From IMG/VR virus record IMGVR_UViG_3300032116_000108, positions 16,133-80,132 of that record: a DNA stretch of 64,000 nucleotides, one strand, 5' to 3'. This stretch comes from a virus. Below, piece by piece: positions 52,697-61,595 of this stretch. The notes under the pieces are model-generated. The model had not been told where the DNA came from. It did no database searches and saw nothing but the letters and a program-made list of their open reading frames with translations. The position numbers and the translations under genes are program-made. Position 1 is the stretch's first letter, and each line of letters begins with the position of its first letter.

Positions 52697-53029
52697 ATGG
52701 CTATTTTTAGATCAATCCCATCAAAAAGGATTATAAATGGTGTTATTATAGAAACATCCGACTCGTCTATTGTTTCTGAAAAAGAATATACAACAAGTGG
52801 TGAATATGTGATAATAACAAAAGGTGTTGAATATTGTGTAATCAATTTAAATCATAAAACATCCGATCATATTGTAATAAAACCCTTAACTCAAACATTA
52901 GTTAGGTCTGAAAAATTAATAGATGAAGAATTTAACGAAGTTGAATTAGATAAAGGGTCTTGTGTTGAATTTAAATTTGTTGGTGATTCTTGGTACATAC
53001 TTTCTTCAGACGGACTAAAAAATTCTTAG
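52697..53029 (+). CDS. Small structural-type protein
   Basis: 110 aa, beta-rich: 'EYTTSGEYVIITKGVEYCVI', 'HIVIKPLTQTLVRSEK', 'CVEFKFVGDSWYILSSDGLK'. It starts 4 nt after the gp13-like stop and so is co-transcribed with it. It has the composition of a small virion decoration or neck-associated protein, but no family is recognised. Its stop converges with that of the DNA polymerase (4-nt overlap), with no hairpin between. Confidence 0.5.
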   Translation: MAIFRSIPSKRIINGVIIETSDSSIVSEKEYTTSGEYVIITKGVEYCVINLNHKTSDHIVIKPLTQTLVRSEKLIDEEFNEVELDKGSCVEFKFVGDSWYILSSDGLKNS

Positions 53030-55926
53030 TCAAAAATTAAAGACATTAAATCACCATCCTCATCAAATTCATATATCTCTTCATCATCAACCTTACTTTT
53101 AGATACTCTAGTTTTCATTAGTTCCATATTACTATTAACATAATCAGTATTAACTAAATTAATTGTATCATCAATATACATGTAATAAGGGTTAATACCT
53201 ACAGATTGCCAAAATTCTAACTCCATATCAGATAACGTTAATACCTCATCTAAATTATCCTGATCTTTTTCTTTCATCGGGTAACCTCTACCTAACTCTG
53301 TTTGTGATTTAGTAAATATTGGTTGGTCTTTTGGATCCTCAATTAAAATGTCTTTTCTAATATCAGGACTATAAACAACAAGTAATGGTTCAATTCTTTT
53401 ATTAAAAGCTGCCAAATATCTTGGAACATTATACTCACCTAATAAGTCCGGGTTATTTTCAATTTCTTTTTCATCAATCAAATAACAATTTAAAATAACC
53501 TCACTTTTTGATAACATTTCAGGTGGTATTGCTCCATGAATTTTTGTATAATCTTCGATTTGTTTTTTAGTCATTTTTGTCGTTTTTTTCTGAACATCAC
53601 CATGTGATTTCTTTTCACCATTATTAACATAATAAATGGTGTCACCTAAACCCGGGTTTTTTCCTGCGTTCATTAAAAGTTCCATATGCGCTTGTCGGGA
53701 CATTAAACTTCCCGCCTTTGTTGTTTTTGTTATGTGAACTTTATAATCATCTATTGATTGTTTAACACGAGACTTGTTTGCAATCTTTGCCAATGGAATT
53801 TCTCTATTATAGATTTTACTTACATACTCATAATAGAAATCTAAAAACTCACCACCCTTACCATCAAGTAACATTCTAAGACCTTTATCCAAAAATTCAG
53901 CAACGTATGTTTGAAGTTTTTTAGATTTAATTGAATTACCTGTAAGTTTAACTTTACCTTTATCTGTAAGAAGTGCGTAGTTTTTACGAGCCACGTTAAT
54001 TGTTGCTGGCCATACACCATCAATATCAAGACCCATTTCGTTTCTCATAAATAAGTCATTGTATTCTGCAACGTCAGCTTCTGCACCTGTATAAACCTCA
54101 CCCTCATTTACTAACCCATTAAGACCCTTACCCACATATGTATAATTTTCTCTATCAACAGGAGTTTCAAAGTTTACACCATCGGTATCCATTACCAAAG
54201 GAACATAACCTCGTTTCATAAAATACATAATCATCTGTCTAAGGTACTGTCTACCGGTACACGTAATCTGTTCTCCCATGTCAATGTCACCCCACGGGAA
54301 TACGTGTGGTGCAGATAATGATCCAAAGAATGCGTTGATAAAGATTTTGATTGGTAACTGTTTTCTGTCGTATGAGACAGAAAGTTTCGGATCCGTTTTT
54401 TTAAATTCACTTGCCAAGTTTTTATATTTTATACGAGTATCTCTAAAGTACTTTAACATACTCTTCATCGCGCCTGTCACATCACAAGCGGGGAATACGT
54501 CATGTACTAATTGAATAGAGGGGTATAGTGATGAGTAGTCAAGTTTTAATACCTTTCTTGAATAACCAACCTGAACTAACCTAGAAAGTCCACCCGTAAA
54601 CTTTCTTTTTTCTTTTTTCTTAGGTAAAGCCAAATTGTTTTTGTATGACCATGCACACATAATCATTTTCCATAATGTTGCGGTACCCATTGTTGATAAT
54701 CTTTCATAAGTTGTTGGTACAAGTTTAGAAAGTAAAAAGTTTGCTTGGTTGAACTGTTCGTCAACAACCATAGTTTCATAAAGGTCATCGTCAAGATAGT
54801 CTTCAATAATTTTTGAACCTGAAGTTAACTTATAGACATCAGTTCTTCTTGAACAAACCTCATCTATTTTTTCATTAATACCTACTTTTTTATAGTTACC
54901 GTTTTCTTTATTCATCCAATAGTCTTCGTTATCGAAGTATATTTTACCAATCTTATCCCCTTCAACATAAACACGATTTTCTTTTTCAGCCTCAATAAAT
55001 TTGGTAATGTATTTCAATGACCAACTTTTAATATCTGAGTTGATTGCTTGTGCTCTACGAACAGCATGTGCAATATCTATAATGTTGTAACCCCACATTT
55101 GTGTTTGAACATAAGGTTCCATTTCATTGGCTAACTTTAAAATCCCATCCTTTTGTTTTAATGAATAATCAGGATTTAATGTTTTTGCAATTTTTTTAAT
55201 ATTAAGTTTTAGTATTTCTGCACGTTTTAAAATAAAAGGAAAGTCAAAGAATGCTGAGTTGTATCCACCAACAAGAGACGGCTTTAATTCGTCAATAGTT
55301 TTAAAAAATTCAATAATCATTTGACGTTCTTCTTCTTCATTTTGTGCTGATAATAATTTTATAAAACCACGATTGTCTTTCATCCCAATCAAGAATATTT
55401 TACTTGTTTTTGGATCTAAACCTGTGGTCTCAATATCGAATACAAACCTGTGAATTTCATCATATTCATCAAACCCTTTGAAAAGTCTTTTACTTTTTTG
55501 AATAAGGTATTGTTCTACTGGTGATAGTATTGTTATTACGTCTGAATTATCTCTACCCCAAGGATCGAGTCCTCCACCTTTAAAAAAGTTTACAAGGTTT
55601 GAATATGATTTTGTTGTTTTAACCAAGAACGTCAACCCATTCTTTAATCTTTCATCTCCGTGATCTTCTAATTTTTCTATTATAATGCCGTTTTCAGACA
55701 TCGCTTTCTTTTGAAAGTCTTTATTACCTTTGTAAAAGTTTTTACTTCTAAGGTCACCAACCCAAGCAAATGGAATAAATGTATCCATTCTTAAAAGTTT
55801 ACCTTTAATTGGGTCTTGAATTACTTTAAATATTTTATCTGATTTGTAATCGTATTCGAGTGCTACGATATATTTCTCATCGTCTTCGCCATGTAAAAAG
55901 CGTTCGATTTCTTCTTGTGGAACCAT
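53026..55926 (-). CDS. DNA polymerase, family B, T4 gp43-like
   Basis: 966 aa, near T4 gp43 (898 aa). Proofreading exonuclease: Exo I 'FVFDIETTGLD' (Asp164, Glu166), Exo II 'GGYNSAFFDFP'. Polymerase: motif A 'LKLDYSSLYPS' (~460), motif B 'RKQLPIKIFINAFFGS' (~520), motif C 'PLVMDTDGVNF' (~575). These are complete, so both activities are expected. The C-terminus ends acidic ('EDGDLMSLIFD'), where T4 polymerase binds its clamp. It stands apart from the replication operon and has its own TTGACA/TATATT promoter. No intein or split is seen. Confidence 0.95.
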   Translation of the reverse strand: MVPQEEIERFLHGEDDEKYIVALEYDYKSDKIFKVIQDPIKGKLLRMDTFIPFAWVGDLRSKNFYKGNKDFQKKAMSENGIIIEKLEDHGDERLKNGLTFLVKTTKSYSNLVNFFKGGGLDPWGRDNSDVITILSPVEQYLIQKSKRLFKGFDEYDEIHRFVFDIETTGLDPKTSKIFLIGMKDNRGFIKLLSAQNEEEERQMIIEFFKTIDELKPSLVGGYNSAFFDFPFILKRAEILKLNIKKIAKTLNPDYSLKQKDGILKLANEMEPYVQTQMWGYNIIDIAHAVRRAQAINSDIKSWSLKYITKFIEAEKENRVYVEGDKIGKIYFDNEDYWMNKENGNYKKVGINEKIDEVCSRRTDVYKLTSGSKIIEDYLDDDLYETMVVDEQFNQANFLLSKLVPTTYERLSTMGTATLWKMIMCAWSYKNNLALPKKKEKRKFTGGLSRLVQVGYSRKVLKLDYSSLYPSIQLVHDVFPACDVTGAMKSMLKYFRDTRIKYKNLASEFKKTDPKLSVSYDRKQLPIKIFINAFFGSLSAPHVFPWGDIDMGEQITCTGRQYLRQMIMYFMKRGYVPLVMDTDGVNFETPVDRENYTYVGKGLNGLVNEGEVYTGAEADVAEYNDLFMRNEMGLDIDGVWPATINVARKNYALLTDKGKVKLTGNSIKSKKLQTYVAEFLDKGLRMLLDGKGGEFLDFYYEYVSKIYNREIPLAKIANKSRVKQSIDDYKVHITKTTKAGSLMSRQAHMELLMNAGKNPGLGDTIYYVNNGEKKSHGDVQKKTTKMTKKQIEDYTKIHGAIPPEMLSKSEVILNCYLIDEKEIENNPDLLGEYNVPRYLAAFNKRIEPLLVVYSPDIRKDILIEDPKDQPIFTKSQTELGRGYPMKEKDQDNLDEVLTLSDMELEFWQSVGINPYYMYIDDTINLVNTDYVNSNMELMKTRVSKSKVDDEEIYEFDEDGDLMSLIFD

Positions 55927-55990
55927 AATTTTATATTTTTGAGTTTGGTGTATTATCTGTTACACATGGGCAACATTTACCTTCGTCTTA

Positions 55991-56019
55991 AATATAAGAG
56001 TAAAACCTACTCTTGTCAA
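55991..56019 (-). promoter_or_regulatory. Sigma70-like promoter of DNA polymerase, with palindromic spacer
   Basis: Minus strand TTGACA (56019-56014), 17-nt spacer, TATATT (55996-55991). The spacer contains AGAGTA-N5-TACTCT, an inverted repeat lying exactly between the two hexamers, a place where a repressor would block polymerase. The -35 overlaps the stop of the 117-aa gene. Transcription would start ~58 nt before the polymerase ATG. Confidence 0.7.
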
Positions 56020-56369
56020 ATAATATTGATATAAAGATTTTCTCTAATTGGTCCTATTAGTTCTCCGTTTGATAACTCAATTAAAAATTCTCCGATGAAT
56101 CTACCTTTTTTTGCGGTGTCTTTTCCTCTCCACTTGTAGTAAATATAATATTCTCTTGGTGAGTCGGGATTTCTTCTTTCTTTTTCTGTAATGTATGCGG
56201 GTCTCATAAATATTTTTTGAATTCCATCGTTTTCACTTTTCATAGAAAATCTAATGGTTGCGTTGTCTAAAACAGAATAAAAATCTTTCCAAGAGTCAGT
56301 TCTTCCATCTCTTACAACATCCATTTTTAAAATGGGTAAATTACTATTTTGTTTTATAAAGAATTCCAT
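56016..56369 (-). CDS. Small hypothetical protein next to fibre gene
   Basis: 117 aa, beta-rich: 'LPILKMDVVRDGRTDSW', 'NATIRFSMKSENDGIQKIF' and 'YYIYYKWRGKDTAKKGRFIG', 'ELIGPIRENLYINII'. The layout suggests one compact beta domain. No family recognised with confidence. It follows the fibre gene at 56393 by 23 nt and ends inside the polymerase promoter. Probably a virion or fibre-associated protein by position. Confidence 0.5.
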   Translation of the reverse strand: MEFFIKQNSNLPILKMDVVRDGRTDSWKDFYSVLDNATIRFSMKSENDGIQKIFMRPAYITEKERRNPDSPREYYIYYKWRGKDTAKKGRFIGEFLIELSNGELIGPIRENLYINII

Positions 56370-56392
56370 TTAATATGAATAATTATTTTTTA

Positions 56393-58111
56393 TTATCCTA
56401 CCCACCTTGCTTGGAACCAAGACCTTGAGTCGTATTGTGCTCTTGATAATGATGCTCCACCAACATTTATAATGCTTATATAATCAGTTGAACCGTTTAG
56501 ATATACAATTTTTGTTATCTGTTGAGCCACCGCATCAAAAGAACCTGCTGCCGCAACGATGTCGGCATTTTTCTTAATTGCCAAACTTGCTTCAGTATTT
56601 CTATAAACATCATAAGATGCGGTAATTTCCCAATAACCCGACCTTTGTGGTGTAAATCTATAAGTTGAAGTATTAAACCAACCACTTGGTACGTTAACGG
56701 TATTATTTACAATACTATATCTACAAGGATCTTCAGTAAAAGAACCCGGTAAAGTATAAGTTTCATTAGCATATGATTCAAGTAAATAAAGAGTAGGAGA
56801 AATCCCACTAATACCCGTTAAATTAGACCCATCACCATATAATGTCCCACCACTTATTGTTGTTGCAGATATTGTTGAAGATTGGATATTTGTTTGACCT
56901 GTTAATATTCCATTTTCCCAATCAAAAGAAACCGTTGATCCGTCAGATTTTGTTAATGTTCTAATATCCCAATCTAAGGATTCGTTAGATGAGACATCAT
57001 AAAGTCTTCTTCTACCATACTGCCAATCTATTGACAATACGCCTAAATCATCGTAAGTTTGTCTACTAAACCAATCAACTGATGGTATTGAAGTAGAATC
57101 ATATAATATTGCTCCATCATAATTAATGGTAGCATTTCCAGCACCATTATATAAAAGTCTTGTTCTCCAATCTACACTGACAAGTCCCGATGAGTCCACC
57201 AATTCTCTAGTTGATGTATCAATAGCGGTTGAGGTACCCGTTGAATCGGTTATAATCGTATCTCCCGTAATAGTTAATCCTGAAGTAAAAGACGTTTGTC
57301 CTGTTACGGTACCTCCACTTAATGGTAAATAATTTCCTGTAACGTTATCAGGTAAATTAAAATATGTTGTTGCAGATATTGTATTTGCGGTTAAACCATT
57401 TGTAAAATTAGTTGCCCCTGTTACAGTCCCTCCAGTAAATGTTTGTATGTCGGATAATAAAGCAACCGTACCACTATTATCAGGAAACAATATAACTCTA
57501 TTTGATGTTAATGTATTTGTATTAATGTTATTATTATATCCAGCATATTTAAAAATAATATTATCACTTTCACTCATTATGATATTATTACCATTACTAA
57601 TATTTCCATTTACTAATACTTGTTGTAAGGTATTCCCTGTTGTAAATCCGGTCACATTAAATGTTCCACCTGTATTATTTGTAAAAATTGCAGTTCCATT
57701 TGAATATGTTCCACCGGTTACAAAAGTGTCTTGTGTTGAAATTCCTGTTAAATTAGATCCATCACCATATAAAGTACCACCACTTATTGTTGTTGCAGAT
57801 AAAACACCATTTACAGTTAATCCGCTAACTGAATCAACATAAACATTAAATGATGTGTTTGCATTATCAGTTAATGTGATTGTGTTTGTTAAGTCGTTAT
57901 ATGTTGCCGCAGTTATAAAAGTATTTGTATCACTTGCAATATTAACAGATTTTGTTCCTCCTGTTGGGTTTGTTATTGTTAAGGTATTTGCAGAATAAGT
58001 AAAACCTGAAACTCCTAACCCTTGCAAATAATAAAGGTTATTGTCCATATCTGCAAAGGTAAGTTTACTACCCTTAGCGTCTGGTCCTATTTGTCTTGTA
58101 ATTAATCCCAT
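56393..58111 (-). CDS. Tail fibre protein with C1q-like head
   Basis: 572 aa. The shaft is built of short Gly/Thr/Asn-rich beta units, including two copies of 'ISGGTLYGDGSNLTGIS' (residues ~110-126 and ~420-436), a motif of many marine phage fibres. A central block ~285-400 has 'YDSTSIPSVDWFSRQTYD' and related 'SVDW'/'SLDW' repeats (at least four). The C-terminal ~135 residues ('YRFTPQRSGYWEITASYDVY', 'IVYLNGSTDYISIINVGG') have the spacing of a C1q/TNF-like jelly roll, usually a trimeric receptor-binding head. Inferred trimeric fibre. TATTTAT element 10 nt upstream. Confidence 0.65.
   Translation of the reverse strand: MGLITRQIGPDAKGSKLTFADMDNNLYYLQGLGVSGFTYSANTLTITNPTGGTKSVNIASDTNTFITAATYNDLTNTITLTDNANTSFNVYVDSVSGLTVNGVLSATTISGGTLYGDGSNLTGISTQDTFVTGGTYSNGTAIFTNNTGGTFNVTGFTTGNTLQQVLVNGNISNGNNIIMSESDNIIFKYAGYNNNINTNTLTSNRVILFPDNSGTVALLSDIQTFTGGTVTGATNFTNGLTANTISATTYFNLPDNVTGNYLPLSGGTVTGQTSFTSGLTITGDTIITDSTGTSTAIDTSTRELVDSSGLVSVDWRTRLLYNGAGNATINYDGAILYDSTSIPSVDWFSRQTYDDLGVLSIDWQYGRRRLYDVSSNESLDWDIRTLTKSDGSTVSFDWENGILTGQTNIQSSTISATTISGGTLYGDGSNLTGISGISPTLYLLESYANETYTLPGSFTEDPCRYSIVNNTVNVPSGWFNTSTYRFTPQRSGYWEITASYDVYRNTEASLAIKKNADIVAAAGSFDAVAQQITKIVYLNGSTDYISIINVGGASLSRAQYDSRSWFQARWVG
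56817..56871. repeat. 55-bp direct repeat in fibre gene, copy 1
   Basis: 52 of 55 bases identical to the copy at 57747-57801. It encodes one of two 'GTLYGDGSNLTGIS' units; near-identity at the DNA level suggests recent duplication or gene conversion. Confidence 0.85.
57747..57801. repeat. 55-bp direct repeat in fibre gene, copy 2
   Basis: Second copy of the 55-bp repeat, 930 bp from the first. Recombination between copies would delete the central 'SVDW' block in frame (930 = 310 codons). Confidence 0.85.
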
Positions 58112-58121
58112 TTTTTATTTA

Positions 58122-58128
58122 ATAAATA
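58122..58128 (-). promoter_or_regulatory. TATTTAT upstream element
   Basis: TATTTAT 10 nt before the fibre ATG at 58111. Confidence 0.4.
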
Positions 58129-58134
58129 TAAAGT

Positions 58135-60063
58135 TTATTCAAAATAAAACTCATCAACATAACCTTCAGGTAAATATCCATTTGTCACAAGACAATCAGG
58201 ACACCAAAAGTCAAATAAATTAAATTTATTTTTTAATACTCTAAAATTATGTTGTACTTGCGGAGAACCTAATGGTTCAACATACATTCTAAATTGTGAA
58301 ATTCCACCCATAAATGTTCCACCAAAATTTTGTTCTAATAAAATATTTGTTGAAAGTCCTGAAAGTGTTGTTGCAGATAAAATATTATTTGGAAATAATT
58401 CAGGATCTTGTGTGTAAGGCCCGTTTGGTAAAGAACAACCTGAAAAAATCAAATGGTCATGTAGACCTTGAGTTCCTCCACCAAATGAAATATTAAATGG
58501 AACCCCAACTTGTTTTTCTTTTTCGGTGTTTAACTCTCTTGGTATTATTTCTTCAAAGTCTTCTATAACTAAAAACAAATAACCATTTACGTAAAGTTTT
58601 AATGTTCCTAATCTGTAGTTTAAATCATCAAACCATTTTCTATCAAATTTTACAATATGAATTTTTCTTTCAGGTGTTGACCCCGGATGTGTTTCGGGAG
58701 GAGATATTAATTTATATGACTGACCATCTATTGATGATTGTGTGGTTACAGTTCTTAAATCATTTAACCCCCCTAAATTTTCTAAATCACACTCTTCTAT
58801 TGTTGTGTATCTTTCAAAAACCGCACTTATCATTACCCATCTTTCTTCATCCGTGTCACCACATTGTAAACCACAAATATCATAGATTGGATCTGACAAT
58901 ACTTCTGTTATTGTATACCCTGTCTGAAATGTCACCCCCGTTGTTTCACAAGTACCTGTTGTTACACAGTCACCCGTTATTTTTATATATTTAATTCCAA
59001 TTCTAGGATTTAATGCACATCCATCAAATCTTAAAGAAATGGCGTTTGATAATACGTCAAATTTTGGATCAGTTTCAGGTAAAGGGACATTTTCTGTACT
59101 TGCACAACCACAATTACAACCAGTATTGTGAACGGTAGTAAACCCGCTACTTGGATAGACTTTTATACAATCAGAGTTAGTTATACCTGTGTCTGAACAT
59201 CCGCAAGTTTCAATACATGTTAATTCATTTGTATTTCTCGTATATCCACTATCACTTGCCGGTGATCCACTAACTGTATGATAAAACTTGTTTTCAGCTC
59301 TCGTACCAAAATAAAAAAACGTTCCGGAATTAGATGGGTATTTGTCATTTAGATATTCTTGAGTTGTACTATTAATAAAATATTCATCTGTAATTCTTGG
59401 TTTTAAAACCATTTCTGCAGTCCATCCTTTATTTACCCTTTCAGGAAAAACTTCGTAGTCATATCCGTTCAGTTTATAAAATCCTTGATAAAATCCGCCA
59501 TAAAGTTCTTGATAATATCCTACTGTGTCGGCACTTTTTGATACGATATTGTAAATAGTTTCTTTAGGTCTACCTGAAAATCTAACGTTTGGTGAATTTA
59601 CTAAACTTCTTACAGGGTGCATTTTGAATCTACTATCTCTATAATGTGGATCAAATTTGTAATTATCATCAATACCTTTAATATAATATAATGTTTGTCC
59701 CGTTAACCCCGTAAATAATCCATTATCTGTACCAACTAAACCTACGTCACAAATTCCTGTGTATGCCGTATAACAACTAAAATCTAAATTTTTTGGGTTA
59801 TAATAGTTAGAAGAAACTAAAGTATTAGATGGTATGTAATTTCCAAATGTGATATTTGATTGTAAAGTATTACCTGAATTATCTAATTGTATTGATATTG
59901 GAAGTCTGTTTCCGTCATTTAAACCAATCACATCTGTTGAAAATACAACTTCCTCATCATAACTTGTTTCATCTGACGCTAAAGTTAAGTCAAAATACTG
60001 ACCATAATTTAATTTTGTCGTGTATTTTGGGTAATAATAAGAATTAATATTTTGACTTGGCAT
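58135..60063 (-). CDS. LamG/concanavalin-like virion protein with Cys cluster
   Basis: 642 aa. 'YGGFYQGFYKLNGYDYEVFP' and 'VNKGWTAEMVLKPR' precede 'GTFFYFGTRAENKFYH', and 'LGTLKLYVNGYLFLVIEDFE' with 'VPFNISFGGGTQGLHDHLIF' follow; this is the arrangement of a LamG/concanavalin A-like beta sandwich (W..E..lk, l.lYvnG) split by an insertion. In the insertion (residues ~280-320) eight cysteines occur in ~42 residues ('CIETCGCSDTG', 'NTGCNCGCAST'), a possible metal-binding or disulphide knot. Likely a carbohydrate-binding tail component. It lies 23 nt before the fibre gene and has a TATTTAT element upstream. Confidence 0.6.
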   Translation of the reverse strand: MPSQNINSYYYPKYTTKLNYGQYFDLTLASDETSYDEEVVFSTDVIGLNDGNRLPISIQLDNSGNTLQSNITFGNYIPSNTLVSSNYYNPKNLDFSCYTAYTGICDVGLVGTDNGLFTGLTGQTLYYIKGIDDNYKFDPHYRDSRFKMHPVRSLVNSPNVRFSGRPKETIYNIVSKSADTVGYYQELYGGFYQGFYKLNGYDYEVFPERVNKGWTAEMVLKPRITDEYFINSTTQEYLNDKYPSNSGTFFYFGTRAENKFYHTVSGSPASDSGYTRNTNELTCIETCGCSDTGITNSDCIKVYPSSGFTTVHNTGCNCGCASTENVPLPETDPKFDVLSNAISLRFDGCALNPRIGIKYIKITGDCVTTGTCETTGVTFQTGYTITEVLSDPIYDICGLQCGDTDEERWVMISAVFERYTTIEECDLENLGGLNDLRTVTTQSSIDGQSYKLISPPETHPGSTPERKIHIVKFDRKWFDDLNYRLGTLKLYVNGYLFLVIEDFEEIIPRELNTEKEKQVGVPFNISFGGGTQGLHDHLIFSGCSLPNGPYTQDPELFPNNILSATTLSGLSTNILLEQNFGGTFMGGISQFRMYVEPLGSPQVQHNFRVLKNKFNLFDFWCPDCLVTNGYLPEGYVDEFYFE

Positions 60064-60074
60064 TCTTTTTTATG

Positions 60075-60081
60075 ATAAATA
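60075..60081 (-). promoter_or_regulatory. TATTTAT upstream element (leftward)
   Basis: TATTTAT 11 nt before the ATG at 60063; leftward half of a divergent pair in a 51-nt gap. Confidence 0.4.
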
Positions 60082-60093
60082 GTTTAATCGCGG

Positions 60094-60100
60094 TATTTAT
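60094..60100 (+). promoter_or_regulatory. TATTTAT upstream element (rightward)
   Basis: TATTTAT 14 nt before the ATG at 60115; rightward half of the divergent pair. Confidence 0.4.
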
Positions 60101-60114
60101 AGGTAAAAGCTTAG

Positions 60115-60858
60115 ATGAAAACATATAAATATTCAACAAAGGAAAGAGCTGAAAGGGTTGCAAAATCTTTAGGGTGTACCGGATCCCATTATCATAATGA
60201 AGATGGTGATAGAAAATACATGCCTTGTAAAGATATGAAAACCTTTAACCAAAAAACAAAAAAAGAAGTGGAAGGAAAAGAAACTGAAGTTACTGAATTA
60301 GTTGGTGATGACGGTACGTGGTTAACATCCGACATTCCAATATTAGACCCACAGTCATCAATTGATGGTTCCGTATTTACCGATAAGATAGTTCCTATGA
60401 GTAGAAACCCAAGAGACCCATTACTTAGAGGTTGGTATGGTTACTATGGTGAGGGTAAACTTGCAGAAGAAGATATGGAAGGAGCGTTTGGTTTTGAAGA
60501 TACTATGTTTATGGATTTTAAAGATACGGTTAAACATTATGAAAAAAAATTAGGTTTAGACAAAGAAGATGCGGTTGATAGGGCGGTACAACAAGGAAAA
60601 AAACCTAATCTACACAAAAGGGTACCAAAAAATATAAAAAAGAAAAAAAATTTTATAGACAGGTTGATATTGAAAGAGCTTGATGATGAAATAACGGAAG
60701 ACACTTTATTTAAAAAAAATTCATCAAATAATGAAATATCAACTAAGGATAAAAAAACTAATCCAATTTTATTAAGAAACATAAATGCATTAAAAAATAT
60801 GGCAGACAAATTAGGTGTTTCAAAAATGGAACTTATAAGATTGTTAAAAGATGAATAA
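60115..60858 (+). CDS. Hypothetical protein with N-terminal Cys/His module
   Basis: 247 aa. The N-terminus 'STKERAERVAKSLGCTGSHY' then 'HNEDGDRKYMPCKDM' has Cys21, His25, His27 and Cys38 in a spacing that could bind a metal ion. The middle is acidic with 'PRDPLLRGWYGYYGEGK'. The C-terminus is Lys-rich then helical ('NALKNMADKLGVSKMELIRL'). No family is assigned. First of five plus-strand genes that overlap or nearly touch, so it is probably a morphogenesis cassette. Overlaps the next gene by 8 nt. Confidence 0.6.
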   Translation: MKTYKYSTKERAERVAKSLGCTGSHYHNEDGDRKYMPCKDMKTFNQKTKKEVEGKETEVTELVGDDGTWLTSDIPILDPQSSIDGSVFTDKIVPMSRNPRDPLLRGWYGYYGEGKLAEEDMEGAFGFEDTMFMDFKDTVKHYEKKLGLDKEDAVDRAVQQGKKPNLHKRVPKNIKKKKNFIDRLILKELDDEITEDTLFKKNSSNNEISTKDKKTNPILLRNINALKNMADKLGVSKMELIRLLKDE

Positions 60859-61300
60859 AAAATTATACGGAAATATTATAATATTACCTAAAACTTTATT
60901 GAAACATCTTGATGATTGTTTTAATTCAGTTCAAGGTGATAATAATACTGAAGGATTTAAAAGAAACCAAAACCTTAGACAGTCTAAACAAATAACATAT
61001 CAAGATTTAAAAAGGGTTAAAAATTGGTTTGATGCGTATAGTGGAAAAAAAGAAGACGCCCCTTTTATTTTGAATGGTGGTGATAGAATGCAAAATTGGG
61101 TAAATCACGCACTACAACAAATGAGAGGTAGTGTTAACAATTCAAAAAAAATAAAATCAGATGGTGGGATGCAAAATCAGTATTTATCTTCACATGAGAA
61201 AAATAGTTTTAATTTAAATGATAAGCACACAACAACCGCAGATGATTTAAAATTGGAGAATGAAATAATAAGAATAAACAGTTTAATAAAAGTAATTTAA
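60851..61300 (+). CDS. Hypothetical protein of plus-strand cassette
   Basis: 149 aa, helical, with 'LPKTLLKHLDDCFNSVQGDN' and 'QDLKRVKNWFDAYSGKKED' and a central 'FILNGGDRMQNWVNHALQQM'. This last looks conserved rather than random. No family recognised and no catalytic motif seen. Overlaps the previous gene by 8 nt and ends one base before the next start, so it is translated as part of the cassette; a virion or head-assembly role is possible. Confidence 0.55.
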   Translation: MNKKLYGNIIILPKTLLKHLDDCFNSVQGDNNTEGFKRNQNLRQSKQITYQDLKRVKNWFDAYSGKKEDAPFILNGGDRMQNWVNHALQQMRGSVNNSKKIKSDGGMQNQYLSSHEKNSFNLNDKHTTTADDLKLENEIIRINSLIKVI

Positions 61301-61301
61301 A

Positions 61302-61595
61302 ATGGCAGTACAAAGTGATAAAATTGATCTTTCACAACCCGAAAATGAAATGTCAAGAATAGCGGAAGAACAAAGAAAAAGACTATTCCCAAGAAATGAT
61401 TTTAAACCAACCGATCAATATTCGGCAGTACATCCTGACGCAATTGCTGATGGTGACGTAAATGGTAAAGGTACGGGAGGTGATTTAGATATTTATAACC
61501 AAAGGGCCGGATCAAGTGTAGATAGGGCTGAAAGAATTGATGATATAAAAATAAACAAATTTTCACCTAACAACCCATATTATCAAGTTAGATGA
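61302..61595 (+). CDS. Small hydrophilic hypothetical protein
   Basis: 97 aa, charged and lacking hydrophobic core: 'DLSQPENEMSRIAEEQRKRL', 'FPRNDFKPTDQYSAVHPDAI', ending 'KFSPNNPYYQVR'. Likely extended or disordered. Overlaps the next gene by 4 nt (ATGA), which supports translation. Function unknown; the composition would suit an assembly or minor structural protein. Confidence 0.55.
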   Translation: MAVQSDKIDLSQPENEMSRIAEEQRKRLFPRNDFKPTDQYSAVHPDAIADGDVNGKGTGGDLDIYNQRAGSSVDRAERIDDIKINKFSPNNPYYQVR

